Shown piece by piece: positions 27,747 to 35,812 of a stretch of DNA of 64,000 nucleotides. Within the stretch, counting starts at the first letter, position 1. Every line of letters begins with the position of its first letter. Below the pieces are notes generated by a model, which saw nothing but the letters and a program-made list of their open reading frames with translations, was not told the DNA's origin and searched no databases. Origin of the DNA: Chitinophagaceae bacterium (GTDB lineage: Bacteria; Bacteroidota; Bacteroidia; Chitinophagales; Chitinophagaceae); contig JADJVB010000010.1 in NCBI GenBank assembly GCA_016710745.1, positions 992,001-1,056,000 on the forward strand. Direction: 5' to 3'. The translations under genes and the position numbers were made by a program.

Positions 27747-28097
27747 TTGACGATACAAAATATTGCAGAATTATTCTCGAGTGGTCAATTTGCCAAAGTA
27801 TATCAATTCTTATCAGAAAAAGTTATTTGGGACATTGTGGGAGAAAAAATTTTTATAGGGAAAAAAGCGGTGATTGAAAACTGCGAGCAAACGTCAGTAT
27901 ACTTTAGATCCATTACGACAAAATTCAAAACCGAAAACATTATTGTTGGAGATCTGCGTGTTGCAATAGATGGTACCGCAGAATTTGTAAAAGAAAGAAA
28001 GCGAATTGCATTTGTGCGGGCATGTGACGTTTATCATTTCAATAAAAACCTAGAGTTGGAAAAAATAACTTCGTACTGTATACAAGACAAAAAGTAA
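27747..28097 (+). CDS. Cassette gene 8: SnoaL/NTF2-like protein
   Basis: 116 residues if started at TTG 27747 (LTIQNIAELFSSGQFAKVYQ), the position where relatives begin. No ATG is available in this frame; an earlier TTG at 27711 is the alternative. Features of a SnoaL-like domain: the N-terminal helix, YQFLSEKVIWDIVGEKIFIG, GKKAVIENCEQ, VAIDGTAEFVKE, and FVRACDVYHFNKNLELEKITSY. Cytosolic, no signal peptide. The reaction is unknown. The cassette starts GTTGGTG at 27700. Confidence 0.7.
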   Translation: MTIQNIAELFSSGQFAKVYQFLSEKVIWDIVGEKIFIGKKAVIENCEQTSVYFRSITTKFKTENIIVGDLRVAIDGTAEFVKERKRIAFVRACDVYHFNKNLELEKITSYCIQDKK

Positions 28098-28119
28098 TGT
28101 TCGTCTTGCACAGCAACGA

Positions 28120-28318
28120 ACCGTCAACATCGGGTTTTACGTCAAATTGGGGCAGAACAGCAATTACTCGTCATCAGTTCGCTGCCAATCATTCGTCATA
28201 GGCAGACCGTCAACTAAGACATATTATTTTCAAAAATTAGCATTTCGTTTCTTAATTTACATTGTGGTGGGGTCGGGCAGGCAGGTACACAGGCCGCGTA
28301 AAGTCCCGCCCGCTGGCG
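28120..28318 (+). repeat. attC-like site 8
   Basis: ACCGTCAACATCGGGTTTTACGTC at the left, with the arm TTTTACG pairing with CGTAAAG near 28297; subfamily A mark TTTCTTAATTTACAT at ~28248. The right box is GCTGGCGG instead of GTTGGCGG, so this site may be less active. Confidence 0.65.
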
Positions 28319-28357
28319 GTAATTTTTACCCACCATCATCAAATAATATACAGAAAC

Positions 28358-29098
28358 ATGTTGCGGACAATTATATTGACAACAGCACTGATTTTTTGGC
28401 TGACCAATATCTACGGACAATCAGAAAATCCTAAACTTAAAATCTCACAGGTAAAAGGAGATTTTTATACTTATACAACGTACAATTCTTACCAGGAATA
28501 TCAAGTGCCTGCAAACGGGATGTACCTCGTAACTGATAATGGAGTGGTTATGTTTGACACACCGTGGGACACAACACAATTTCAACCATTGCTCGACAGC
28601 ATTAAATTAAGGCATAACAAAAATGTGGTAACGTGTTTTGCGACCCATTGGCATAGCGACAAAACTGCCGGACTTGAATACTACAGGCAACTGGGAATTA
28701 AAACCTATACTACTGTCCTTACAGATGAATTAAGTAAAAGGAATAATAAAAAAAGAGCTGAATTTTTAATGACAAAGGATACTGTCTTCAACATTGGACA
28801 ATATTCTTTTGAAACCTATTATCCCGGACAGGGACATACTGAAGACAATATTATAATCTGGTTTAAAAAAGAGAAAATTCTCTACGGTGGTTGTTTAATT
28901 AAAGGTGCCGATGATGAAAATTTGGGTTATTTAGACGACGGAAATGTAAAAGAATATGCATCTACACTAAAAAGGGTTCAGCGAAAATGCCAAAAGCCTG
29001 CATTTATTATCATAGCCCATAGCGATTGGAAAAATAGCAATTCTTTGAAGCATTCAATAATGATGGCAAATGAACTTAAAGAGAAAAACCAACGCTAA
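28358..29098 (+). CDS. Cassette gene 9: subclass B1-type metallo-beta-lactamase
   Basis: 246 residues. Signal peptide (TIILTTALIFWLTNIYGQ) and a single metallo-beta-lactamase fold. All six zinc ligands of the B1 subclass are in place: H97, H99 and D101 in ATHWHSDKTAG, H160 in GQGHTEDN, C179 in YGGCLIKG and H221 in IIAHSDWKNS. The C in GGCLIK and the following lysine are the B1-specific features that separate it from B2, B3 and the non-lactamase members of the superfamily. Periplasmic hydrolysis of beta-lactams is therefore likely, but spectrum is unknown. ATG 28358 is chosen because the upstream frame is attC sequence. Confidence 0.88.
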   Translation: MLRTIILTTALIFWLTNIYGQSENPKLKISQVKGDFYTYTTYNSYQEYQVPANGMYLVTDNGVVMFDTPWDTTQFQPLLDSIKLRHNKNVVTCFATHWHSDKTAGLEYYRQLGIKTYTTVLTDELSKRNNKKRAEFLMTKDTVFNIGQYSFETYYPGQGHTEDNIIIWFKKEKILYGGCLIKGADDENLGYLDDGNVKEYASTLKRVQRKCQKPAFIIIAHSDWKNSNSLKHSIMMANELKEKNQR

Positions 29099-29104
29099 CC
29101 TGAA

Positions 29105-29148
29105 CTGTGCAACTTGTCGGCTCATATTATTGATGATGAGTTGCACAG
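29105..29148. repeat. Hairpin after the metallo-beta-lactamase gene
   Basis: CTGTGCAACT (29105-29114) and AGTTGCACAG (29139-29148) form a perfect 10-pair stem. GCTAACC lies just upstream, so this may be a short or shortened attC, or a terminator without a T run. Confidence 0.5.
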
Positions 29149-29259
29149 GTCATATACAGTATAAGCTTCAATTGCCGTTTCGGGTTTTAACGTAACAAAA
29201 TCAACGGGATTATAAAAACACAGTGAAAAGAAAAGGAAAATTAACAAGATTAAAATAAT

Positions 29260-29622
29260 ATGAAAACAACCCCCGAACAGGATGACCGTATAGCAAAATT
29301 GACATTTGCCTCGGTATATCCACATTATGTTACAAAAGTAGAAAAGAAAGGCAGAACACAGGAAGAATTGCAGCAGGTAATTGAATGGTTAACCGGTTAC
29401 GATGCAAAAAAACAGCAGAAACTAATTGAAAAAAAAGTAACTTTTGAAAAATTATTTGAGGATGCAGCACTAAACCCTGATACTCACCTGATCATCGGCG
29501 TAATCTGTGGATACCGGGTGGAAGAAATCGAAAATCCATTAACACAGCAAGTAAGATATTTAGATAAGTTGGTTGATGAATTAGCAAAAGGAAAGTCTTT
29601 GGATAGGATTTTAAGAAAGTAA
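29260..29622 (+). CDS. Cassette gene 10: DUF2200 family protein
   Basis: 120 residues, cytosolic, recognised as DUF2200 from RIAKLTFASVYPHYVTKVEKKGRT, EELQQVIEWLTGYD, and the C-terminal LTQQVRYLDKLVDELAKGK. Homologues are helical and of unknown function. It is followed 29 bases later by a VOC protein on the same strand without an intervening attC-like site, so the two may share a cassette. Confidence 0.8.
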   Translation: MKTTPEQDDRIAKLTFASVYPHYVTKVEKKGRTQEELQQVIEWLTGYDAKKQQKLIEKKVTFEKLFEDAALNPDTHLIIGVICGYRVEEIENPLTQQVRYLDKLVDELAKGKSLDRILRK

Positions 29623-29651
29623 ACAAATTAACAATCTAAAAATATAATAAA

Positions 29652-30089
29652 ATGGCACAAATTAACCCTCACATCAACTTCAACGGAAATGCAGAAGAAG
29701 CATTCAACTTTTACAAATCAGTATTTGGCGGAGAGTTTGCAAAAATAATGCGTTTCAAAGATTTAGCAAGTGCTGAATTTCCAGTTGCAGAACATGAAGC
29801 AAATAAAATAATGCACATTGCTTTACCAATTGGTGAAAGTATTTTAATGGCAAATGATGTACCTGAAATACTTGGACGAACCAACGAAAATGAGAACAGA
29901 AGCAAAATTGTAATTAGTTCAGAAAGCAAAGAAGAAGCTGACAAATTATTCAATGGACTTTCGGTGGGCGGACAAATTGAAATGCCTATTACCGACAGTC
30001 CTTGGGGTTCCTATTTTGGTATGTTTAGAGACAAATATGGAATTGAATGGATGGTAGAATTTGACCCAAAGAATAACGGAAAAGTATAA
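29652..30089 (+). CDS. Cassette gene 11: VOC family protein (PhnB-like glyoxalase fold)
   Basis: 145 residues. A single VOC module pair in the PhnB arrangement: INPHINFNGNAEEAFNFYKSVFGGE at the N-terminus, IMHIALPIGESILMANDV in the middle, and a closing WGSYFGMFRDKYGIEWMVEF with the conserved W, F and E. Members range from dioxygenases to resistance or detoxification proteins; metal ligands cannot be assigned safely. Probably transcribed with the DUF2200 gene. Confidence 0.8.
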   Translation: MAQINPHINFNGNAEEAFNFYKSVFGGEFAKIMRFKDLASAEFPVAEHEANKIMHIALPIGESILMANDVPEILGRTNENENRSKIVISSESKEEADKLFNGLSVGGQIEMPITDSPWGSYFGMFRDKYGIEWMVEFDPKNNGKV

Positions 30090-30102
30090 ATAAATGAAAA
30101 AC

Positions 30103-30217
30103 GAACACCTGATATGGGGTTTGCCCGTAAGTGTGGCCTGACGGAAGTAAAATCAGCAGTTGTATGGGGCAGATGGAATGCTGACCACAGAGCTTCGGGC
30201 AAACCTGTTCGTTGTGT
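30103..30217 (+). repeat. attC-like site 11, short form
   Basis: 115 bases. The arm GGGTTTGCCCGTAAGTGTGG pairs with CCACAGAGCTTCGGGCAAACC; right boundary TTCGTTGTGT. It lacks the ~100-base inner part of the other sites, so this is a compact attC. Confidence 0.65.
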
Positions 30218-30242
30218 AATATTTCTAACAAAACACAGTAAT

Positions 30243-30800
30243 ATGAAAAAGCTGCTATTAATCTTTTTGCCACTTGTTGTGATAATCAGTTCAGGCTGCC
30301 ATGAAACGGTACAGGGAAATCAAAGTAAAAACCAGTACGATACAGGTAAATCAAGCGCTTTGCCAGACACAAGCACGGTGCTTAAACAGAATATTGATGA
30401 CCTGGGCGATTACTCCGAATTAATACCTTTGGAAATAAAGGACTCGGTAAGCAAGAATGTGTACGAAAAATATGGAATTGATTTTTCAGGTAATTGTTAT
30501 TCCTGTGATTTGGCTGAAATAAGAATCAATAAAAAACATATTGACCTGGTAAATGTTTGTGATGAAAATAATATTTACAGAATAGAAGGGTTTACCTACT
30601 CAACCGATGATAACAATTTGAAAATTAATACAGATAAGAATGAATTTCTTTTTACCAGGATCGACAATGCACCGGTTTACAAGTTAGAGATCAGGGGGAG
30701 TAAAATAGACCTGAAAGAAAAAAAGATAGCAATTTACTTTACGCAAAAAAAACAATTAAGTAAATTCAAAGAGCATGAATGCGGAGATTTTCAGGGGTAA
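30243..30800 (+). CDS. Cassette gene 12: lipoprotein of unknown function
   Basis: 185 residues. Lipoprotein signal peptide MKKLLLIFLPLVVIISSGC with lipobox SSGC. The mature part has a hydrophilic linker, a paired-cysteine segment (GNCYSCDLAEI) and a beta-rich C-terminal half. No family recognised. The ATG at 30243 is preferred; the frame upstream reads the attC. The cassette starts GTTGTG at 30211. Confidence 0.65.
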   Translation: MKKLLLIFLPLVVIISSGCHETVQGNQSKNQYDTGKSSALPDTSTVLKQNIDDLGDYSELIPLEIKDSVSKNVYEKYGIDFSGNCYSCDLAEIRINKKHIDLVNVCDENNIYRIEGFTYSTDDNNLKINTDKNEFLFTRIDNAPVYKLEIRGSKIDLKEKKIAIYFTQKKQLSKFKEHECGDFQG

Positions 30801-30812
30801 TGTATAAAACTT

Positions 30813-30960
30813 AGCACAACGCGTATTGCACGGCTGGGGGCGTACGGCAATTTCTCAACGTCGCGCTGCCTGCCGGTTCGCAGGTAACAATTTTATTTGG
30901 TTTTAGCATGTCTTTTCTTAATTTACATGGCAACCGGAGCTATACGAAGTAAAATATTTC
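30813..30960 (+). repeat. attC-like site 12, truncated
   Basis: AGCACAAC matches the reverse complement of the cassette start (GTTGTG). The left arm (GTATTGCACGGCTGGGGGCG) and the inner TTTTCTTAATTTACAT of subfamily A are present, but the right arm and the GTTRRRY box are missing: the element stops near 30935. Confidence 0.55.
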
Positions 30961-30975
30961 ATCGCTAAAAGATTT

Positions 30976-31434
30976 ATGAACATTACACTAAAACCAATCG
31001 CAACAGTTAAAAACTCGCGAACAACGCCTGATGATGACCATTGGGCTGAGATAGTTTCGGTTATTGAACTTACAGACAATATGCCGACAGAGGCTTTTAA
31101 CAATATTGCCGACTTTTCTCACCTTGAAGTTATTTTTTATTTTGACAAGGTAAAAAATGACAATATCGTTTTTTCCGGGCGACCCAGAGGAAACCCAAAC
31201 TATCCATTAGTGGGTATTTTGGGACAAAGGAAAAAAGACAGACCAAACAAAATAGGGCTTTGTACGGTGGAACTTGTAGCGCATAATGGCAGGACAATCA
31301 CAGTAAAAAATCTTGATGCGATCGATGGGACACCAATCCTGGATATAAAACCGGTTTTTAGAGAATTTCAGGCTGTTGGTAAAATCAGGCAACCACAATG
31401 GGTTGCCGCGTTGATGAAAAATTATTGGCAATGA
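30976..31434 (+). CDS. trmO: Cassette gene 13: TrmO/TsaA-type tRNA methyltransferase
   Basis: 152 residues. A TsaA-like beta-barrel protein of the TrmO family, which N6-methylates threonylcarbamoyl-adenosine 37 in tRNA-Thr using SAM. Family blocks: LKPIATVKNSR, HLEVIFYFDK, FSGRPRGNPNYPLVGILGQR (usually TRSPHRPNPIG), NKIGLCTVELV and LDAIDGTPILDIKPV. The RP and NP residues are kept but the TRSP sequence is changed, so it may act on another substrate. No attC separates it cleanly from gene 12 because that site is truncated. Confidence 0.75.
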   Translation: MNITLKPIATVKNSRTTPDDDHWAEIVSVIELTDNMPTEAFNNIADFSHLEVIFYFDKVKNDNIVFSGRPRGNPNYPLVGILGQRKKDRPNKIGLCTVELVAHNGRTITVKNLDAIDGTPILDIKPVFREFQAVGKIRQPQWVAALMKNYWQ

Positions 31435-31459
31435 CGACCAACACAAGGAAGACAGCATA

Positions 31460-31713
31460 CAACATCGGGTTGTGCAGTCTGGGGCAGACCGCCAATTTCA
31501 CATCGTAGGCCTATGGGCCCGGCCGGTAACAACCGAACCGGCGTTACGTGCCTTCGCTAAAGCGTCGGCAGTTGAAAAAGCTTAGGGTCGCAGGTACGGA
31601 TTATTTTTGGAGTATTCATTTGGTTTAGTAATTTACCTGTTGGCGGGATCAGACTCAGCAACGAACTGCCTGCAGGGTGGTTCCTAAGCTGAACAATGCT
31701 CCGCCCGTTTGCT
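31460..31713 (+). repeat. attC-like site 13
   Basis: CAACATCGGGTTGTGCAGTCTGGGGCAG... at the left; CCTAAGCTGAACAATGCTCCGCCCGTTTGC at the right. Subfamily A inner part (GGTTTAGTAATTTACC). Arms are less well matched than in sites 1-6. Confidence 0.6.
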
Positions 31714-31748
31714 GCAACTTAAAAACAACATTCCTAAACAAGAGAAAT

Positions 31749-33002
31749 ATGAAAAAGCTGAATTATTTATTTTGCTTCGTCCTGCTTGCACTACTTTATT
31801 CGTGTAACCGGAAAGATAAAACTGAATTCTACCTTCCGGCAGAGTGGGAACCACAGATGGGTGTTATTGTTAACGGACTTGATGATACGGCCACCTTTGA
31901 AATGGTAAGTCAACTTGCGAAAGAAACGAAAGTTTTCTGCCTGGTTTCTGATTCTTCAAAGGAATTTTACCAAAATAAATTATCGGCAGTTGGTGTAAAC
32001 TTAGATAGTATTCAATTTTTGACATCATCAACTGAATTTAGTTATGCCCAGCGGGACGGGGTGATCTTTTTAAAGAATGGAATTGGAGAAAAGAAGCTGG
32101 TAAATTTTGCATGGAATATGTATGGCTGGTATTTTGACACCACAATTAAAAATTATGTAGACAAGGATAAGATAAAAAGAGAATTGTATAATGCTGTTCA
32201 AATGAAGGCATTTCCATACCCTGTACTCACCTCTTCTATGGTTAACGAAGGCGGTGCTATTGAAACGAACGGGAAAGGAACCTTTTTACAGGTTGAATCA
32301 GTAAATATGCAACGTAATCCAACAATGTCTAAAGAATTGCAGGAGGCTGAACTAAGAAATGTTCTTAATGCGAAAAAGATAATATGGTTAAAAGAGGGTG
32401 CGGCGGAAGACCCATTTGGATATGGAACTTTAATTACAGGGAATTATTTTGGCATTGGAGTAAAAGGACACCTGGATGAATTTTGCCGGTTTGTAAATGA
32501 AAATACCATTCTGATCTCCTTCCCAGATTCCTTGGAAGCAGCACTTGACCCTGTAAAAAAAATAACACTGGATCGAATGAAAGTAAACTATGAAATATTA
32601 AAAAATGCTACCGACCAGGATGGGAAGCCATTCACTATTATTAAAATGCCGGTGCCAGATGTAGATTACATGACTTTTAGATTAGACACGACAAGCAGGA
32701 ATAACGAAATAAAGTTCCTTTCACAACAAATTCTTTTTGAACAAAAACGCTTTTCAGTTGGCGATACAGTTCATTTTGTACCATCAAGTAGTTATCTTAA
32801 TTTTTTGATTACGAACAAAACAGTTTTTGAAGCGAAATACTGGACAGCAGGGCAACCAGAAAGTTCTAAAGCAAAAGATGAGAAGGTAAAACAGATATTA
32901 CAACAATATTTTCCAGAAAAACGAATCTACCAAATAAATACAGCGGCAACTAACCACAATGGAGGCGGGCTTCATTGCTGGAGTATGCAGGTACCTAAAT
33001 AG
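31749..33002 (+). CDS. Cassette gene 14: agmatine deiminase-type (PAD_porph) lipoprotein
   Basis: 417 residues. Lipoprotein signal (LLALLYSCNRK) and one guanidino-group-modifying amidinotransferase-fold domain of the agmatine deiminase / bacterial peptidylarginine deiminase family. Motifs: EWEPQMGV near the N-terminus, NEGGAIETNGKGTFL (acidic substrate residues), GHLDEFCRF (catalytic His and Asp) and GGGLHCWSM with the nucleophile Cys410. The predicted reaction hydrolyses a guanidine to a ureido group plus ammonia. Anchoring outside the cytoplasm suggests a peptide or extracellular substrate rather than free agmatine. Confidence 0.8.
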   Translation: MKKLNYLFCFVLLALLYSCNRKDKTEFYLPAEWEPQMGVIVNGLDDTATFEMVSQLAKETKVFCLVSDSSKEFYQNKLSAVGVNLDSIQFLTSSTEFSYAQRDGVIFLKNGIGEKKLVNFAWNMYGWYFDTTIKNYVDKDKIKRELYNAVQMKAFPYPVLTSSMVNEGGAIETNGKGTFLQVESVNMQRNPTMSKELQEAELRNVLNAKKIIWLKEGAAEDPFGYGTLITGNYFGIGVKGHLDEFCRFVNENTILISFPDSLEAALDPVKKITLDRMKVNYEILKNATDQDGKPFTIIKMPVPDVDYMTFRLDTTSRNNEIKFLSQQILFEQKRFSVGDTVHFVPSSSYLNFLITNKTVFEAKYWTAGQPESSKAKDEKVKQILQQYFPEKRIYQINTAATNHNGGGLHCWSMQVPK

Positions 33003-33023
33003 TTTTATCACGAATACAAGCTG

Positions 33024-33241
33024 CTGTTAACATCGGGTTTTTCCGCTAAGGCATTACAGCCGGTGCAACCTGGGTGAGACCAGTGATTTCTCGGCATTGA
33101 CCTGACTGACGGCAGGTTCGCAGGCAATCATTGGCCATGAGCCAGACCGGCAACTACTACGAATTTTTTTGGAGTATTCATTTGGTTTATTAATTTACAT
33201 GTTGGCGGGATCTGACACAGCTACGACAGTTACCGTTAGGC
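33024..33241 (+). repeat. attC-like site 14
   Basis: GTTAACATCGGGTTTTTCCGC at the left; right boundary ACCGTTAGGCC, a perfect GTTRRRY. Inner GGAGTATTCATTTGGTTTAT followed by TAATTTACATG is shared almost exactly with site 13 (subfamily A). Confidence 0.65.
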
Positions 33242-33279
33242 CTGGCGAACGATACAAAAACGATAAATCTTTAAACCAT

Positions 33280-33759
33280 ATGAAAAAGATATCTTTAATA
33301 ATTTTAGTTATTGCCGCATCTTTTCTTTCCGGTTTCGTATTTAAATCAATAATGTCAAAACAAAATATCCAAATAACAAAAATGAAGAAAGTAACAGGCA
33401 TTGGCGGCGTTTTTTTCAAATGTAAAGACCCCAAAAAAATAACAGCATGGTATCAAAAACACCTTGGTTTAAACACCAATCCATATGGGGCAACTTTTGA
33501 ATGGTATGAGGGTGCCGACAGTACAAAAAAAGCGCAAACACAATGGACGCCGTTTTCCGAAACGACAACCTACTTTGAACCTTCATCAAAAGATTTTATG
33601 ATCAATTACCGGGTTGAAAACCTGGAAGCACTCGTTGAAGAATTAAAAAATAACGGAGTAACCATTGTGGACAGTATTGAAACGTACGACTACGGTAAGT
33701 TTATCCATATCCTTGATGAAGAAGGAAACAAAATTCAACTATGGGAACCCACAGATTGA
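33280..33759 (+). CDS. Cassette gene 15: membrane-anchored VOC/glyoxalase-like protein
   Basis: 159 residues. An N-terminal membrane segment (ISLIILVIAASFLSGFVF) probably anchors a periplasmic VOC domain: KKVTGIGGVFFKCKDPKKITAWYQKHLGL, ATFEWYEG, FMINYRVENLEALVEELKNNGV and FIHILDEEGNKIQLWEP. The H and E of the last strands are in the usual metal-ligand places. Substrate unknown. The cassette starts GTTAGGCC at 33235. Confidence 0.75.
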   Translation: MKKISLIILVIAASFLSGFVFKSIMSKQNIQITKMKKVTGIGGVFFKCKDPKKITAWYQKHLGLNTNPYGATFEWYEGADSTKKAQTQWTPFSETTTYFEPSSKDFMINYRVENLEALVEELKNNGVTIVDSIETYDYGKFIHILDEEGNKIQLWEPTD

Positions 33760-33825
33760 GCGGGGAAAAATAGTTGAGGAGGAACCAAATGATTAGCCAA
33801 AATCAAAGACAGGCAGAGCACATAC

Positions 33826-33884
33826 TGCTGGCATCGGGTTTTGTTAAACCCGGGCATGGAAACACTTACACCCCTGCGTGGTGA
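33826..33884 (+). repeat. attC-like remnant 15
   Basis: GCATCGGGTTTTGTTAAACCCGGGCATGG is the left arm of a subfamily A site; the sequence then leaves the pattern and runs into the minus-strand AraC gene. Confidence 0.45.
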
Positions 33885-34721
33885 TCAGTAAGACCCTTCG
33901 ATCAGGCCGAATTTTCTTTCGGGTGCCTTATTTTCTATTTCGTGGAAAGCTGTGGGCGTGAGCATGGTAAACGTTTTGTATTCCTTAGCCAAATGCTGAT
34001 AATCATGATACCCGCATGCCATCGCGATCCGAAGCCAATCGTATTGAGGATGCGAATTTTTTAGGCGAAAAGCGTTGTCAAAACGTATGATGCGTTCATA
34101 TAATTTTGGATTAATGCCGGTGCGTTCTTTAAACTTCCGCTCCAGTTGCCTGATGCTTAAACATGCCGCTTTAGCCATTTGGTCTACCGACATTTTTTCG
34201 TCGCCCTTTAAAAGTAATGCGGAGGCATCATCAATTAATAGCTTTGGTTTTTTACTTTTGTTGATTAAACTGCGGATAAATTGATTGACAATGTTCAGCA
34301 TTACGGCATAATCCTTTGCATAAAATAACTGTTCATTGATCTCTTTTAAAGAAGATGAGAACACGGTTGTTGCATCCAGGTATTGGTTGGTAATTTCCGT
34401 TGCCGGAATACCGGTGAGCCTGTATAATGCGCCCGGGTAAAAGATAACCTGCAATACAAGAAAATTATGTCCGATCATCCTGTTGGTTACTTCTGTAAAC
34501 TGTCCGTATAAAACAACGGGAACATCTTTTATCTCCTTTCCGGAATTTAAATATTTCACCGTTTCTGTATCAAAAGGATAAAACGCAAGGCAGTGTTCGG
34601 GCCTTGGGGGATATGCCTTATGCGGAACCTCCTGCCCGTTCTCAAAATGGAGATGGACTATGCGGTACAGTTGTACATACTCCTGTACATCCGGTGGCGG
34701 CAGAAAATCTTTTAACAGCAA
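33885..34721 (-). CDS. AraC-family transcriptional regulator
   Basis: 278 residues. The C-terminal ~100 residues hold the two AraC helix-turn-helix motifs (MSVDQMAKAACLSIRQLERKFKERTGINPKLYERIIRF and LRIAMACGYHDYQHLAKEYK); the N-terminal ~160 residues resemble the DUF6597 sensor found in Bacteroidota AraC regulators (PHKAYPPRPEHCLAFYPF, VLYGQFTEVTNR). It lies on the opposite strand to the cassette genes, 40 bases downstream of a cupin gene which it may regulate or share a transcript with. Confidence 0.82.
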   Translation of the reverse strand: MLLKDFLPPPDVQEYVQLYRIVHLHFENGQEVPHKAYPPRPEHCLAFYPFDTETVKYLNSGKEIKDVPVVLYGQFTEVTNRMIGHNFLVLQVIFYPGALYRLTGIPATEITNQYLDATTVFSSSLKEINEQLFYAKDYAVMLNIVNQFIRSLINKSKKPKLLIDDASALLLKGDEKMSVDQMAKAACLSIRQLERKFKERTGINPKLYERIIRFDNAFRLKNSHPQYDWLRIAMACGYHDYQHLAKEYKTFTMLTPTAFHEIENKAPERKFGLIEGSY

Positions 34722-34761
34722 GTACTGGGTTTTGAATAAAGAATTTAAGTTACATAGAATT

Positions 34762-35319
34762 TTACAAAGTCAGCGGTGGTCCTAATACTTTCATTTGGTG
34801 ATCGGCATGTATCCGGTCTATTTCTGCTGCTGTTGGTTTTTCTTTTAACGCATTCATCAAGATAAAGAATTCTTCCATTTTTCCGGCTGGCTGCAGCAGG
34901 TAGGTCATCTTACCTGTATCAGTCAACTGAATCCAGGTATGTGGGATACCCCGTGGAAGAAATATCGTTTGCCCGGCCATTAATTCATGGGTTTGGTTAC
35001 CCACCACAAACCTGTACTTACCTTCTGTAACCATAAAAATTTCATCCTGTTCAAAATGCACGTGTAAACTGGGGCCTACCTTGCCTAAACCGATATACTC
35101 AAATACTGAAAGTTGCCCGCCGGTGTCTTTTGATGAAATTTTTAAATCATTCGGATGAACGCCGAGAAATTTTACTACATCACCAAATCGGGATTTGCCC
35201 GCATCTACAATAAATGGTTCAGTATTGCCAATGGATTGCGAATTAACAAAGCTGGTTTTGCCAAATGCAAGCGCAGGTGCAGCCAGCAATGAAGAGAGAA
35301 GAAATTGTTTTCGTTTCAT
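34762..35319 (-). CDS. Secreted cupin-domain protein
   Basis: 185 residues. N-terminal signal resembling a Sec/Tat type (KRKQFLLSSLLAAPALAFGK, with an R pair replaced by KRK). One cupin barrel: motif 1 GPSLHVHFEQDEIFMVTEGKYRF with the His-Glu metal ligands, and motif 2 FLPRGIPHTWIQL. Small-molecule dioxygenase, isomerase or sensor roles are all possible. Expressed ahead of the AraC regulator on the minus strand. Confidence 0.8.
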   Translation of the reverse strand: MKRKQFLLSSLLAAPALAFGKTSFVNSQSIGNTEPFIVDAGKSRFGDVVKFLGVHPNDLKISSKDTGGQLSVFEYIGLGKVGPSLHVHFEQDEIFMVTEGKYRFVVGNQTHELMAGQTIFLPRGIPHTWIQLTDTGKMTYLLQPAGKMEEFFILMNALKEKPTAAEIDRIHADHQMKVLGPPLTL

Positions 35320-35637
35320 ATAGTTGAGTTTTTGTATTGCAAAAATGAATCCGCAAGCTGGTATGTTGGTGGTAAAAAATGGACATTTTTCCCGGGTTTT
35401 TATCTGGTGTTGTAAAAATTAAAAAGATGACGGGTACCTGCATCGGCAGATGATCTGGCACACGGGGCTGCTTGCACACGGCGGCTTAGATTAAATAATT
35501 GGATTTTAGTTATTAACGTCAACTTCAGTTTTTTATTCCCATTGCTATTGACAGGCTTCGTTCAGCGGAAAATTTTACAGGTGCTTTGCGACTGATCGTT
35601 TCAACATCCTGGTACAACCAGGCAAAACAACGAACTG

Positions 35638-35755
35638 CCGACATGGGGTTTTGGCCCCAGAAGTTTTCGTGATGGCTTGACAAACGAACTTCAGCAAGAT
35701 GTGAACCTGCCGCCGGTATTCAACTGCAGGATGCCCCGCCCTTTGCCACAACTTA
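35638..35755 (+). repeat. Degenerate attC-like sequence 16
   Basis: The 490 bases between the cupin and the SulP gene have no gene. They hold GATTTTAGTTATTAACGTCAAC (subfamily B inner motif, ~35504) and then CCGACATGGGGTTTTGGCCCC ... GGATGCCCCGCCCTTTGCC, a decayed A-type arm pair without a clear GTT box. Confidence 0.45.
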
Positions 35756-35812
35756 TCTGCACGACGTTACAAACTCAAAACACCTAACTTGAGTACAATT
35801 AGTTACGGGCAG

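Noticed and set aside
13768..35760. CRISPR array as an explanation for the regularly spaced repeats
   Set aside because: Repeats are 115-340 bases, imperfect inverted repeats separated by whole genes, and no cas gene is present.
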